From contig NZ_CP030059.1 of assembly GCF_015291745.1 (NCBI RefSeq), positions 2,631,501-2,695,500 on the forward strand: 64,000 nt of DNA, read 5' to 3'. Below, piece by piece: positions 50,599 to 61,127 of this stretch; within the stretch, counting starts at the first letter, position 1, and each line of letters begins with the position of its first letter. Both the position numbers and the translations under genes were made by a program. Under the pieces are notes generated by a model. That model was given only the letters and a program-made list of their open reading frames with translations. It was not told the DNA's origin and searched no databases. This DNA comes from Bradyrhizobium sp. CCBAU 53351. Its GTDB lineage: Bacteria; Pseudomonadota; Alphaproteobacteria; Rhizobiales; Xanthobacteraceae.

Positions 50599-52245
50599 AT
50601 GCCGCGAGCGTATATCGGCGTCGACGTGGGGACCACCAGCACGCGGGCCGGGGTGTTTGACGAGTCTGGAACCCTGCTTGCAACCGCCCGGCATCCAATC
50701 CGGATCTGGCACGAGCCCGGCGACGTTGTCGAGCAGTCCTCGCAGGACATCTGGGAAGCCTGCGTCAGATCGGTGCGGGCCGCGATGGCCGAAGCGTCGA
50801 TCGCGCCTGACAGCATCGGCGGCATCGGCTTTGACGCCACGTGTTCGCTGGTTGTCCTCGATAGACAGGGCGAGCCGCTCACCGTCAGCGCATCCGGCGA
50901 GGCCGAGCGCAATGTCATCGTCTGGATGGATCATCGTGCCGTTGCCGAGGCGCGGCTGATCAACGAGACCGAGGATGCTGTGCTGCGCTATGTCGGCGGC
51001 TCGATCTCGCCAGAAATGGAAATGCCGAAGCTGCTATGGCTGAAGCGGCACCTTCGTGGGAGCTTCGACGCCGCCGGCCACTTCTTCGATCTCGCGGATT
51101 ATCTGACCTGGCGCGCGACCGGCTCGCTGCAGCGCTCGACCTGCACCGTGACCTGCAAGTGGAACTATCTCGCCCATGACGGCGGGGGCTGGAGCGCGCA
51201 ATTCTTCAAGCGCATCGGCCTGTCGGACTTCGTCACCGAGAAATACGCCCGCATCGGCACCGAGATCGTCGCCCCCGGCACGCGGCTTGGCTCCGGACTC
51301 ACCCGCACGGCCGCGGCCGAACTCGGCCTGCCAGCGGGCATACCAGTCGGCGCCTCGCTGATCGACGCCCATGCCGGGGGCATCGGCGCGATCGGCGGCC
51401 GCGACGGCGCGGGCGGGACCAGCGATGCCTGCGACCGGCTCGCCTATATCATGGGAACGTCGGCCTGCATCATGGCGACGACGAAAGAACCGTGTTTCGT
51501 GCCGGGGGTGTGGGGACCTTATTACTCCGGCATGGTCCCGGACTTCTGGCTCAACGAGGGCGGCCAGTCTGCAGCGGGTGCGGCGATCGACCATCTCCTC
51601 AAGTCGCATCCCGGCCATGCCGAGGCCAGCGCCGCTGCGCGCGGTGAGGGTCTCGACCTCATCGACTTCCTCGAGCGCCGCATCATCGCGCGTACCGGCA
51701 GCGCCAGCCATGCTGCGCTGCTTGCCCGCGATATCCATGTGCTTCCCGAGTTCATCGGCAACCGCTCGCCCTACGCCGATCCCGACACGCGCGCGGTGAT
51801 CGCGGGCCTCGATCTCGATACCGACATCGCCTCGATGGAGCGGCTGTTCGTCGCTGGCCTGTGCGGACTCGCCTATGGCCTCGCCGAGGTGATCGAAGCC
51901 TTTGCCGCGCATGGCGTGCGCTCCAGCATCATGATCATGGGCGGCGGCGCCAGCCGCAGTCCGCTGGTACGGCAGATCATGGCCGACACGACGGGGCTTA
52001 CCGTCGCGCTGCCGCAGACGAAGGAGCCGGTGCTGCTTGGTGCTGCGATGCTGGGGGCGGTGGCCGGAGGAGCCTACGCCTCGATCGGCGAGACCATGGC
52101 CAGGATGTCGGCGCTGGGCCGCAAGAGCGAGCCGACCGCGCCCGACATGGCGGCGTTTCACAGGCGCAAGCGCGCGGTCTACAAGCTGCTGCGCGAGGTC
52201 GACCGCGGCAGCCGCGCGGCGATGGGCGACATCGCGAGAGGTTGA
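50599..52245 (+). CDS. FGGY-family pentulose kinase (ribulokinase-like)
   Basis: A 548-residue sugar kinase. The N-terminal phosphate-binding segment is IGVDVGTTSTRAGVFDESGT; GGIGFDATCSLVVLD, GASLIDAHAGGIGAIGG and MIMGGGASRSPLVRQIMAD define the two actin-like lobes. The length fits the D-ribulokinase/ribitol-kinase-like subgroup rather than xylulokinase (about 485). It should phosphorylate the ketose produced by the SDR enzyme. ATG 50599 follows GACCGGGAGCGACA. The PfkB kinase gene follows 5 nt after the stop. Confidence 0.9.
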   Translation: MPRAYIGVDVGTTSTRAGVFDESGTLLATARHPIRIWHEPGDVVEQSSQDIWEACVRSVRAAMAEASIAPDSIGGIGFDATCSLVVLDRQGEPLTVSASGEAERNVIVWMDHRAVAEARLINETEDAVLRYVGGSISPEMEMPKLLWLKRHLRGSFDAAGHFFDLADYLTWRATGSLQRSTCTVTCKWNYLAHDGGGWSAQFFKRIGLSDFVTEKYARIGTEIVAPGTRLGSGLTRTAAAELGLPAGIPVGASLIDAHAGGIGAIGGRDGAGGTSDACDRLAYIMGTSACIMATTKEPCFVPGVWGPYYSGMVPDFWLNEGGQSAAGAAIDHLLKSHPGHAEASAAARGEGLDLIDFLERRIIARTGSASHAALLARDIHVLPEFIGNRSPYADPDTRAVIAGLDLDTDIASMERLFVAGLCGLAYGLAEVIEAFAAHGVRSSIMIMGGGASRSPLVRQIMADTTGLTVALPQTKEPVLLGAAMLGAVAGGAYASIGETMARMSALGRKSEPTAPDMAAFHRRKRAVYKLLREVDRGSRAAMGDIARG

Positions 52246-52250
52246 AAGAC

Positions 52251-53186
52251 ATGCTGATTGCCTGCGGCGACGCGCTGATCGATTTCGTGCCGACGCGAAA
52301 CGCCGAGGGGCGCGAGGCGGTGATGCCGGCGGTCGGTGGTTCCTGCCTCAACGTCGCGATCGGGATGGCGCGGCTGGGCGCGCCGCCCGGCTTCGTCGGC
52401 GGCATCTCGACAGACTTGTTCGGGCGGATGATCGCAGATCATGCCGCGGCCTCGCATGTGGACCTCAGCTTCGCCACTCGGAGCGATCATCAGACCACGC
52501 TCGCTTTCGTCCGCATCGTCGCGGGCGAGTCGCATTACGCCTTCTACGATGCCGAGACCGCGACACGAAACTGGACCTATCGGCGTGGCTCCATTCCGTT
52601 CGACACGGTCGAGGCCGTCCATGTCGGCTCAACCACGCTCGTCAACGACCGGGGCGCAGCCGAGACCGAGGCGCTGATCGCGGATGCGCGCACGTCCTCG
52701 ACGATCTCCTTCGATCCGAACTGCCGCCCCAATCTGGTCAAGGACAAGCCGGCCTATCTCGCGCGCATGGGCGAATTTGCGGGGAGGGCCGATCTCATCA
52801 AGATGTCGGACGTCGACTTCGCCTATCTCCATGGCGACGAGCCTTATCCGCAGCGCGCCCGCATGCTGCTCGGGCAGGGCACCAGTCTCGTCGTCATCAC
52901 CCGCGGCAATCATGGCGCGATCGCGTGGCACGCGGGGGCAGGGCAGATCGAGGTCGCCGCGCCCAAGGTCGAGGTTGCCGACACGATCGGCGCGGGCGAC
53001 AGCTTTCAGGCGGCACTGCTCTTTGCCCTGCACAAGCAGGGACGCATTGCCCGGCAAGCATTGAAGGACATCAGTGCCGACGAGCTCCGTCGCGCCCTGT
53101 CCTTTGCCGCCAATTGCGCCGGCCTCACCTGCACGCGCCCGGGCGCCGATCCGCCCTGGAGCCATGAGATCAATTGGCGCTGGTAG
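52251..53186 (+). CDS. PfkB-family carbohydrate kinase (fructokinase-like)
   Basis: A 311-residue ribokinase-family kinase. The first signature region is GGSCLNVAIGMARLGAPPGF; the catalytic motif is VADTIGAGDSFQAALLFAL, with Asp as base and the GAGD anion hole. SFDPNCRPNLVKDKPAYLAR lies centrally. It likely makes fructose 6-phosphate if the polyol is mannitol or sorbitol. ATG 52251 starts 5 nt after the FGGY stop. It is the last gene of the polyol operon, ending 6 nt before the convergent LysR gene, with no room for a separate terminator. Confidence 0.9.
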   Translation: MLIACGDALIDFVPTRNAEGREAVMPAVGGSCLNVAIGMARLGAPPGFVGGISTDLFGRMIADHAAASHVDLSFATRSDHQTTLAFVRIVAGESHYAFYDAETATRNWTYRRGSIPFDTVEAVHVGSTTLVNDRGAAETEALIADARTSSTISFDPNCRPNLVKDKPAYLARMGEFAGRADLIKMSDVDFAYLHGDEPYPQRARMLLGQGTSLVVITRGNHGAIAWHAGAGQIEVAAPKVEVADTIGAGDSFQAALLFALHKQGRIARQALKDISADELRRALSFAANCAGLTCTRPGADPPWSHEINWRW

Positions 53187-53192
53187 CCCGCC

Positions 53193-54086
53193 TCACATCC
53201 GCGCGACGGCCTTCTCGGCGCATTTGAGAAACCTGGAGATCAGCGGGCTCTGGGAATCCCGTCGCCAGCACACCGCGATGTCGATGGAATCGGCGGCATC
53301 GCGCAGCGGCCTGAACACGATGCCGCTTGGCGCGCCGAGCTTGGCGCAGGCCGGCACGATCGCAAAACCTTCGCCGGCGAGCACCAGGCTCAGCGCCGAA
53401 TGCACCGTCTCCACCCGGCTCGCAATCGGCATCACGATCTGATGCCGGCGCAGCAGGGCCGCGACTGCGGAAGAGGCGGGATCCTGCTCCGGCGGCGGCA
53501 ATGCGATCAGCGGGCGGCCCTGCAACCGTTCCATCGGCACGGTGCCGAGCCGCGCCAGCGGCGAGCGGATCGGCATGGCCAGCATGAAGGGCTGGGCACC
53601 GATCCGAGCCACCTGGATTTCGGGATGGTTGATGGCCGGCATGCACAGCGCAACCGTGACGCTGCGATCGAGCAGCCGGGCCTCGCGCGTCGATGCGCTG
53701 AGCTCGGCAAACTCGAGGTCGACACCGGGCACCGAGCGCCGCAGCTCGGGGATCAGCCGCGGCAGCATCGCATTCGCCAGCACGAACATGTAGCCGACCG
53801 AGAGCCGCCCGCGCTTGCCGGCGGCGACCGCGCGCGCGGCTTCGGCGCCGTCGACGGCCAGCGCCAGCGCCTCGCTCGCGCGCGACAGCAGCGCCTGGCC
53901 TGCCTCGGTCAGGTCCATGCCGCGGGTGCCGCGGCGGAACAGCGGCGCGCCGATCTCGGCCTCGAGCTTGCGGATCTGCACCGAGAGCGGAGGCTGCGCC
54001 ATCCGCAGCCGCTCGGCGGCCTTGCCGATGCTGCGCGCCTCGGCGACGGCGACGAAATAGCGGAGCCGGCGAAGATCCATTGGCAT
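53193..54086 (-). CDS. LysR-family transcriptional regulator
   Basis: A 297-residue regulator. The N-terminal winged helix reads DLRRLRYFVAVAEARSIGKA then AERLRMAQPPLSVQIRKLEA, and the C-terminal periplasmic-binding-like effector domain has GRLSVGYMFVLANAMLPRLI. ATG 54086 (MPMDLRRL) gives the family N-terminus; ATG 54080 is an alternative. It is divergent from the amidase gene with a 110-nt intergenic region that holds the two phased repeats at 54088-54124. It probably activates the amidase-importer operon in response to an amide or peptide-like compound. Confidence 0.9.
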   Translation of the reverse strand: MPMDLRRLRYFVAVAEARSIGKAAERLRMAQPPLSVQIRKLEAEIGAPLFRRGTRGMDLTEAGQALLSRASEALALAVDGAEAARAVAAGKRGRLSVGYMFVLANAMLPRLIPELRRSVPGVDLEFAELSASTREARLLDRSVTVALCMPAINHPEIQVARIGAQPFMLAMPIRSPLARLGTVPMERLQGRPLIALPPPEQDPASSAVAALLRRHQIVMPIASRVETVHSALSLVLAGEGFAIVPACAKLGAPSGIVFRPLRDAADSIDIAVCWRRDSQSPLISRFLKCAEKAVARM

Positions 54087-54087
54087 A

Positions 54088-54124
54088 CCGAAAACGTATG
54101 GGTTGGCGACCAAAATCGTATTGG
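54088..54124. promoter_or_regulatory. Two phased direct repeats, candidate LysR binding sites
   Basis: CCGAAAACGTATGGG (54088-54102) and CCAAAATCGTATTGG (54110-54124) match at 12 of 15 positions and are 22 bp apart, two helical turns. They begin 2 nt from the lysR start codon, which suits autorepression, with the amidase gene 73 nt away on the other side. Confidence 0.55.
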
Positions 54125-54196
54125 ACGGCCAGTTAACAGAACTGTCATTCTCGCTGTCAATGCTTTGGCCAACGAGGGCCAGCTTCGGAGCGTGGT

Positions 54197-55624
54197 GTGA
54201 CGATGAACGGCGATCCCTGTCTCCTGTCTGCAACCGAGCTGCGCGGCCTCATCGCCGCCAAACGCATTTCTCCGGTCGAGATCACCCGCGCCGTGCTCGC
54301 CCGCACCGAGGCGCTGCAGGGCAAATTGAACTGCTTCATCACGATCTGCGGCGACGAGGCGATGGCGCAGGCCCGCGCGGCCGAGCGCAAGGTGATGACC
54401 GGCGAGGAGCTCGGCCTGCTGCACGGCATCCCCGTCACGGTCAAGGACATCGTCAACACCAGGGGCGTCAAGACCACCTTCGGCGCCGTTCCCTACAAGG
54501 ACAATGTGCCGGCCGAGGACGCCGTGGCGGTGGCGCGGCTGCGCCGCGAAGGTGCCATCCTCATCGGCAAGACCACGACGCCGGAATTCGGCAGCAAGTG
54601 CCTGACGGATTCGCCGCTGTTCGGCCGGACCCGTAACGCGTGGGACGCCTGCCGCTCCTCCGGTGGCTCCAGCGGTGGCGCGGCCGTGGCGGTCGCCAGC
54701 GGCATCGCGCCGCTTGCGATTGCGACCGATGGCGGCGGCTCGACGCGGATTCCCGCCGCCTGCAATGGCGTGGTGGGTTTGAAGCAGAGCAACGGAGTGA
54801 TCCCGCACAGCCAGGCGCTGGATGTTTTCGGCAACCAGACCTATGTCACGCCGACCACCCGCACCGTTGCCGACACCGCATTGATGATGCAGGCAATGGC
54901 CGGAGAGGATGCCTGCGATCCCTGGTCGATCGGCGTGCCCGTGCCTGACTTCATCGGCACGAGTGCGGCGGGCGGTGACCTGCGCGGGCTCAGGATCATG
55001 TGCTGCCTGACGCCGCCGGGCCGTCCAGTGTCCGCTGAGGTCGCCGCCAATTTTAGGGCGAGCCTCGATCGGCTGGCGGGGTTAGGGGCGGAGCTCGAGG
55101 AATTCTCCGGCGAGGATTTCGACATCGAGCCGATCTGGCGTGCCATCAACCACACGGTCTGGCGCACGCGCTTTGCCAAGCTCGCCGCAGAGCACAAGGA
55201 CGAGCTGAGCGAGGCCTTCCTCAAGCAGCTCGCGCTCGCGACCGAGGTCAGCGGCGTCGACTACCAGGAGGCGATGTTCGCGCGTACCGCGCTGTTCCGC
55301 CGTGTGCAATCGCTGCTTGCGCGCGGGCATCTGCTGGCGATGCCCACCCTGACGCGGACCGCACTTCCGATCAGCCAGGACCTGTTCGGCAGCATCGAGA
55401 TCGATGGCCGGCATTTCGACAGCGTCCGGCCACACTGGTTCCCCTGGACCATGCCGTTCAACATGACCGGCCATCCCGCGATCAGCCTGCCCTCAGGCTT
55501 TGCCCGCGACGGCTTGCCGATCGGCCTTCAACTGGTCGGCCGCTTCCGGGCCGACGCGGAATTGCTGCGCGTGAGCGCGCTGTTCGAGGCCTCGAGCGGC
55601 CTTCTGTCGCGCTGGCCGGAGTGA
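54197..55624 (+). CDS. Amidase (amidase signature family)
   Basis: A 475-residue Ser-Ser-Lys hydrolase that cleaves C-N amide bonds. The catalytic Lys is in GIPVTVKDIVNTRG near 83, the cis-Ser in the SSGGSSGGAAVAVASG motif near 158, and the nucleophilic Ser in ATDGGGSTRIPAACNG near 182. The start is GTG 54197, six nt after GGAG, or ATG 54203. It is cytosolic and precedes a Dpp-type importer, so it may hydrolyse the imported amide. It is annotated in many genomes as indoleacetamide hydrolase or GatA-like, but no gatB/C neighbour exists. Confidence 0.91.
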   Translation: MTMNGDPCLLSATELRGLIAAKRISPVEITRAVLARTEALQGKLNCFITICGDEAMAQARAAERKVMTGEELGLLHGIPVTVKDIVNTRGVKTTFGAVPYKDNVPAEDAVAVARLRREGAILIGKTTTPEFGSKCLTDSPLFGRTRNAWDACRSSGGSSGGAAVAVASGIAPLAIATDGGGSTRIPAACNGVVGLKQSNGVIPHSQALDVFGNQTYVTPTTRTVADTALMMQAMAGEDACDPWSIGVPVPDFIGTSAAGGDLRGLRIMCCLTPPGRPVSAEVAANFRASLDRLAGLGAELEEFSGEDFDIEPIWRAINHTVWRTRFAKLAAEHKDELSEAFLKQLALATEVSGVDYQEAMFARTALFRRVQSLLARGHLLAMPTLTRTALPISQDLFGSIEIDGRHFDSVRPHWFPWTMPFNMTGHPAISLPSGFARDGLPIGLQLVGRFRADAELLRVSALFEASSGLLSRWPE

Positions 55625-55723
55625 CGACATGCCCACGCAGCAAAAGGGCCGTTGTCAAAGGACTTGCCTCCGGCGGCCGGACATGTTGATCGTGCCGCAA
55701 GTGAGCTTCGAGCCCGAGCGCGC

Positions 55724-56674
55724 ATGAGCGTATTTGTCCTCCGACGTCTGGTGACCTTGCTGGCGACGCTGGTCGGCGCCTCGCTGATCATCTTCCTGGT
55801 GCTCGACGCGCTTCCCGGCAATGCCGCGCAGATGCTGATGGGCGCGGATGCCTCGCCGGATGCGGTCCGCGCGCTCACCGTCAAGCTCGGGCTCGACCAG
55901 CCCCTGGCGGTTCGCTATCTGCAGTGGATCAAGGGCCTCTTCATCGGCGATCTCGGCAACTCCTATGTCTACGGCACGCCGGTTGCGAGCCTGATCGCGG
56001 AGCGGCTGCTGCTGACCGTTCCGCTCGCCATCATGGCCATGACGATCACGGTGACGCTGGCGCTCTCGGCCGGCATCTACACCGCTGCCAACCACAACAA
56101 GCTCGGCGACGTCGGCGTGATGTCGTTGACGCAAATCGGCATCGCGCTGCCGAATTTCTGGTTTGCGATCCTGCTGGTCCTCTTGTTCTCGGTGCGGCTG
56201 CAATGGCTCTCGGCGGGCGGCTTTGCCGGCTGGGAGGACGGCATCTGGCTCGGTATCAAGTCGCTGCTGCTCCCCGCCGTCTCGCTGGCGGTGGTGCAGG
56301 CGGCGATCCTCGCGCGCGTCACGCGTTCCGCCGTGCTGGAAGTGCTGCGGGAGGATTTCGTTCGGACTGCGCGCGCCAAAGGGCTCGGCAAGCGCGAAGT
56401 GCTGTGGAGCCACGTGCTGCGCAACGCCATGATCCCCGTGATGACGGTGATGGGGCTGCAATTCGCCAATCTGCTGGCCGGCACCATCGTGATCGAGAAC
56501 GTGTTCTACCTGCCGGGCCTCGGCCGCCTGATCTTCCAGTCGATCGCCAACCGCGACCTGATCGTGGTGCGCAACTGCGTGATGCTGCTCGCGACCATGG
56601 TCGTCATCGTCAATTTCGTGGTCGACGTGCTCTATGCCTTCATCGACCCCCGCATCAAGGTTCACGACCTGTGA
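55724..56674 (+). CDS. Peptide/nickel-type ABC transporter permease (DppB family)
   Basis: A 316-residue permease with six helices. FVLRRLVTLLATLVGASLII is the first helix, and FVRTARAKGLGKREVLWSHV is the cytoplasmic EAA-like loop, followed by LRNAMIPVMTVMGLQFANLL. ATG 55724 lies 99 nt after the amidase stop; upstream codons in this frame are not similar to the family. It overlaps the DppC-type gene by 4 nt. Confidence 0.92.
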   Translation: MSVFVLRRLVTLLATLVGASLIIFLVLDALPGNAAQMLMGADASPDAVRALTVKLGLDQPLAVRYLQWIKGLFIGDLGNSYVYGTPVASLIAERLLLTVPLAIMAMTITVTLALSAGIYTAANHNKLGDVGVMSLTQIGIALPNFWFAILLVLLFSVRLQWLSAGGFAGWEDGIWLGIKSLLLPAVSLAVVQAAILARVTRSAVLEVLREDFVRTARAKGLGKREVLWSHVLRNAMIPVMTVMGLQFANLLAGTIVIENVFYLPGLGRLIFQSIANRDLIVVRNCVMLLATMVVIVNFVVDVLYAFIDPRIKVHDL

Positions 56675-57558
56675 GCGAGCCCCTGATCATCGATGCACCG
56701 CTCGCGACGCGCCCGCTGCCGGCGCGGACGTTCTGGCGACGCGCGCTGCGCCATCGCAGCTTCGTGCTCGGCGGCGCGCTGAGCCTTCTGGTGCTTCTCT
56801 CCGCGTTGCTGTCGCTGGTGTGGACGCCGTGGTCGCCTTACGAGATCGATATCGCCTCGAAGCTGCGGCCGCCGTCGGCAGCGCATTGGCTCGGCACCGA
56901 TTCCTTCGGCCGCGACATCGTCTCGCTGCTGCTCGCCGGCGCCCGCTCCACCATCATGGTCGGGATCATCGCCGTCAGCATCGGTCTCACCTTCGGCGTC
57001 ACGCTCGGCCTGATCGCTTCGGCGCGGCGCGGCTGGACCGAAGAGGTCATCATGCGGTTCTCCGATTTCACCTTCGCCTTTCCGGCCGTTCTGTCCGCGA
57101 TCATGCTCGCCGCGGTGGTGGGGCCGGGCATGGTCACCTCGATCGTCGCGATCGGCATCTTCCAGATCCCGACGTTGACCCGGCTGACGCGCGGCTCGGC
57201 CAACGCGATCTGGGCACGCGAATTCGTGCTGGCCGCGCGTGCGGCGGGGAAGGGGAAATTCCGCATCACCGTCGAGCACGTGCTGCCGAACATCCTGTCG
57301 ATCCTGATCGTGCAGGTCACCATTCAGTTCGCGCTCGCCATTCTCGCCGAAGCGGCGCTGTCCTATCTCGGCCTCGGCACGCAGCCACCGCAGCCGTCCT
57401 GGGGGCGGATGCTGAACGATGCACAGACACTGCTGTTCCAGTCGCCGATGCTCGCGGTCTATCCGGGCGCTGCCATCGCCATCGCGGTGCTCGGCCTCAA
57501 TCTGCTCGGCGACGGCTTGCGCGATCTGCTTGATCCCAGACTGGCGCGGGAGCGATGA
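56671..57558 (+). CDS. Peptide/nickel-type ABC transporter permease (DppC family)
   Basis: A 295-residue permease starting at GTG 56671, overlapping the previous stop. HWLGTDSFGRDIVSLLLAGA and RSTIMVGIIAVSIGLTFGVT are diagnostic of DppC, and EAALSYLGLGTQPPQPSWGR lies near the C-terminus. It forms the heterodimeric channel with DppB. The much longer frame beginning at 55924 is a shadow over dppB. It overlaps the first ATPase gene by 4 nt. Confidence 0.92.
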   Translation: MSEPLIIDAPLATRPLPARTFWRRALRHRSFVLGGALSLLVLLSALLSLVWTPWSPYEIDIASKLRPPSAAHWLGTDSFGRDIVSLLLAGARSTIMVGIIAVSIGLTFGVTLGLIASARRGWTEEVIMRFSDFTFAFPAVLSAIMLAAVVGPGMVTSIVAIGIFQIPTLTRLTRGSANAIWAREFVLAARAAGKGKFRITVEHVLPNILSILIVQVTIQFALAILAEAALSYLGLGTQPPQPSWGRMLNDAQTLLFQSPMLAVYPGAAIAIAVLGLNLLGDGLRDLLDPRLARER

Positions 57559-58570
57559 CGATGGTTGAGCGCTCCGATATGCCGCTGATCGAGGTCGACA
57601 ATCTCGGCGTCCGCCTCAACACCAGCCGCGGGCCGGCGCAGGCCGTGCGCGGTGTCAGTTTCTCGCTCAAGCGCGGCGAGACGCTCGGGCTGGTCGGCGA
57701 GTCCGGTTGCGGCAAGTCCGTCACCGCGATGTCGCTCATGGGGCTGCTGCCTGATAGCGCCGTGGTCTCGGGCAGCATCAGGCTCGACGGCAACGAGCTC
57801 GCCGGGCTGCCGGATGCGGATTATTGCCGCCTGCGCGGCAACCGCATCAGCATGATCTTCCAGGAGCCGATGACCGCGCTCAATCCGATGCACACGATCG
57901 GGCATCAGGTTGCCGAGCCGCTGCGACGTCACAAGAAGCATTCGGCGGCACAGGCACGCCAGGAAGCCATTGCCTTGCTCGATCGCGTCGGATTGCCCGA
58001 TCCGGCGAGGCGGGTCGATGCCTATCCGCATCAGTTTTCCGGTGGCCAGCGTCAGCGCATCACCATCGCGATGGCGCTCGCCTGCGAGCCGGATCTCTTG
58101 ATCGCGGACGAGCCGACCACCGCGCTCGACGTCACCATCCAGGGCCAGATCCTCGACCTCATTGCCGACCTCGTCGAGGAACGCGGCATGTCGATGATCC
58201 TGATCTCGCACGATCTCGGCGTCATCGCCGAGAACGTGCAGCGCATGATGGTGATGTACGGCGGCACCGTCGTCGAGAGCGGACCGACCGACGAAGTCTT
58301 CCGCCGCATGGGCCATCCCTATACGCAAGGCCTGTTCCGCGCCCGGCCGAAGCTCGGCGCGCGCAAGGGGACGCGGCTGATGACGATCTCGGGCACCGTG
58401 CCGGAGCTGGCTGACCTGCCGGCTGGGTGCACCTTCTCCGCGCGATGTCCGCTGGTGATCGATGCGTGCCGCGCCGCGCTGCCGCCGATGGTGGAGGTGG
58501 GACCTCGCCATGGCGTGCGCTGCGTCCGAACTGACGTCTCGATGGCAGAACGTGTTGGAGCGCTGACCGC

Positions 58571-58574
<4 letters not shown>
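57555..58574 (+). CDS. Peptide-type ABC transporter ATP-binding protein (DppD family)
   Basis: A 339-residue ATPase. Walker A is GESGCGKSVTAMSLMGLLP, the Q-loop is MIFQEPMTALNPMHTIG, the signature is FSGGQRQRITIAMALAC and Walker B is LIADEPTTALDVTIQGQ. The C-terminal oligopeptide-transporter extension holds the Cys-rich CTFSARCPLVIDACR, which may bind an Fe-S cluster or metal as in other DppD/OppD proteins. It overlaps the next ATPase gene by 4 nt. Confidence 0.93.
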
Positions 58575-59575
<1,001 letters not shown>

Positions 59576-59630
59576 CGTCCCAAGCGGGATTGGCATAGGC
59601 TTAGGACAAAAGCAGGCCGGGGAGTTACGC

Positions 59631-61127
59631 ATGTTCAGGAAACTATCGATCGTCGCCTTTGCCGCCGCGTTGCTGGCAGCGCCCTTGCCGGTGCTGGCGC
59701 AAAGCAAGAAGGACAGCGTCGTCATGGCGATGGCGCTGGAGCCGCCGGGGCTCGATCCGACCAACGCCGCGGCTGCCGCGATCGCCGAGGTGACGCTCTA
59801 CAACATCTACGAGACCCTGACCAAGATCAACGAGGACGGTTCCACCTCGCCGCTGCTGGCCGAGAGCTGGACCGCATCGCCCGACCTGAAGACCTATACG
59901 TTCAAGCTGCGCAAGGGCGTCAAATTCCACAATGGCGAGCCGTTCAATTCCGCCGCGGTGAAGTTCTCGTTCGAGCGCAACGCCGCGCCGAACAGCACCA
60001 ACAAGGACAAGAGCCTGTACCAGGCTTTCGAGAAGGTCGAGACGCCCGACGCCGACACGGTCGTGATCACGGTGAAATATTCCGAGCCGAACCTGCCGTT
60101 CCTGCTCGGGCAGGCGGGCGGCTCGATCGTCGAGCCGAAGAGCGCGGCGACCAACGTCACGCAGCCGGTCGGGACCGGACCTTATCAGCTAGGGGCCTGG
60201 GCCAAGGGGTCCTCGATCACGCTGACCAAATGGGCAGACTATCGCAATGCCTCGGCGATCAAGCTCTCCAAGGTGACGATCCGCTTCATCTCCGATCCGG
60301 CGGCGCAGGTGGCGGCGCTGCTCTCGGGCGACGTCGATGCGTTCCCGCGCGTCGCCGCGGCGCGTGCCCTGGCGCAATTCAAGGCCGATCCGCGCTTCAC
60401 CGTTCTGGTCGGCGGCTCCAGGGCCAAGACCATCGTCGCGATCAACCACCGCAAGAAGCCGCTCGACGACGTCCGCGTGCGCCGCGCCATCCTCGCCGCG
60501 ATCGACCGCAAGGCGATGATCGACGGCGCCGTCGATGGTTTCGGTACGCCGATCGGCAGCTTCTACGTGCCTGGTGCGCTCGGCTATGTCGACACCACTG
60601 GCGTCAACCCCTACGACCCCGAGAAGGCCAAGAAGCTGCTCGCTGAAGCCGGCGTCACCACGCCGCTGGAACTGTCGCTCAAGCTGCCGCCGCCGTCCTA
60701 TGCGCGGCAGGGCGGCGAGATCGCCGCGGCCCAGCTCGCCAAGGTCGGCATCATCGCCAAGATCGAGAACGTCGAATGGGCGCAATGGCTGTCGCAGGTC
60801 TTCGCCGGCAACGGGCCGCACAATTTCGATCTCACCATCGTCAGCCACGTCGAGCCGTTCGACCTCGTCAAGATTACTGAGCCTGACTACTATCTCGGCT
60901 ACAACAACGAGAAGTTCAACGCGCTCTACAAGCAGATCGTGTCGACGCCGGAGGAGGCCGCCCGTGCCAAGCTGCTCGGCGACGCCCAGCGCATGCTGGC
61001 CACCGACGCCGTCTCCGCCTATCTCTACCAGCCGCAGCTGATCACCATCACGGCCAAGAAGCTGAAGGGCGTCTGGAAGGACGTCCCGCAATACGAGAAC
61101 GATTTCTCGACCTGGTCCTGGGAGTAA
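59631..61127 (+). CDS. Peptide-type ABC transporter substrate-binding protein (DppA/SBP_bac_5 family)
   Basis: A 498-residue periplasmic protein. A Sec signal reads LSIVAFAAALLAAPLPVLAQ, followed by VVMAMALEPPGLDPTNAAAA. WTASPDLKTYTFKLRKGVKF then HNGEPFNSAAVKFSFERN is the family signature. GGGGAGTTACGC precedes ATG 59631. It is last in the amidase-importer operon, unlike most operons where the binding protein is first, and a good terminator follows at 61166. The ligand may be an amide-containing compound processed by the amidase. Confidence 0.92.
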   Translation: MFRKLSIVAFAAALLAAPLPVLAQSKKDSVVMAMALEPPGLDPTNAAAAAIAEVTLYNIYETLTKINEDGSTSPLLAESWTASPDLKTYTFKLRKGVKFHNGEPFNSAAVKFSFERNAAPNSTNKDKSLYQAFEKVETPDADTVVITVKYSEPNLPFLLGQAGGSIVEPKSAATNVTQPVGTGPYQLGAWAKGSSITLTKWADYRNASAIKLSKVTIRFISDPAAQVAALLSGDVDAFPRVAAARALAQFKADPRFTVLVGGSRAKTIVAINHRKKPLDDVRVRRAILAAIDRKAMIDGAVDGFGTPIGSFYVPGALGYVDTTGVNPYDPEKAKKLLAEAGVTTPLELSLKLPPPSYARQGGEIAAAQLAKVGIIAKIENVEWAQWLSQVFAGNGPHNFDLTIVSHVEPFDLVKITEPDYYLGYNNEKFNALYKQIVSTPEEAARAKLLGDAQRMLATDAVSAYLYQPQLITITAKKLKGVWKDVPQYENDFSTWSWE

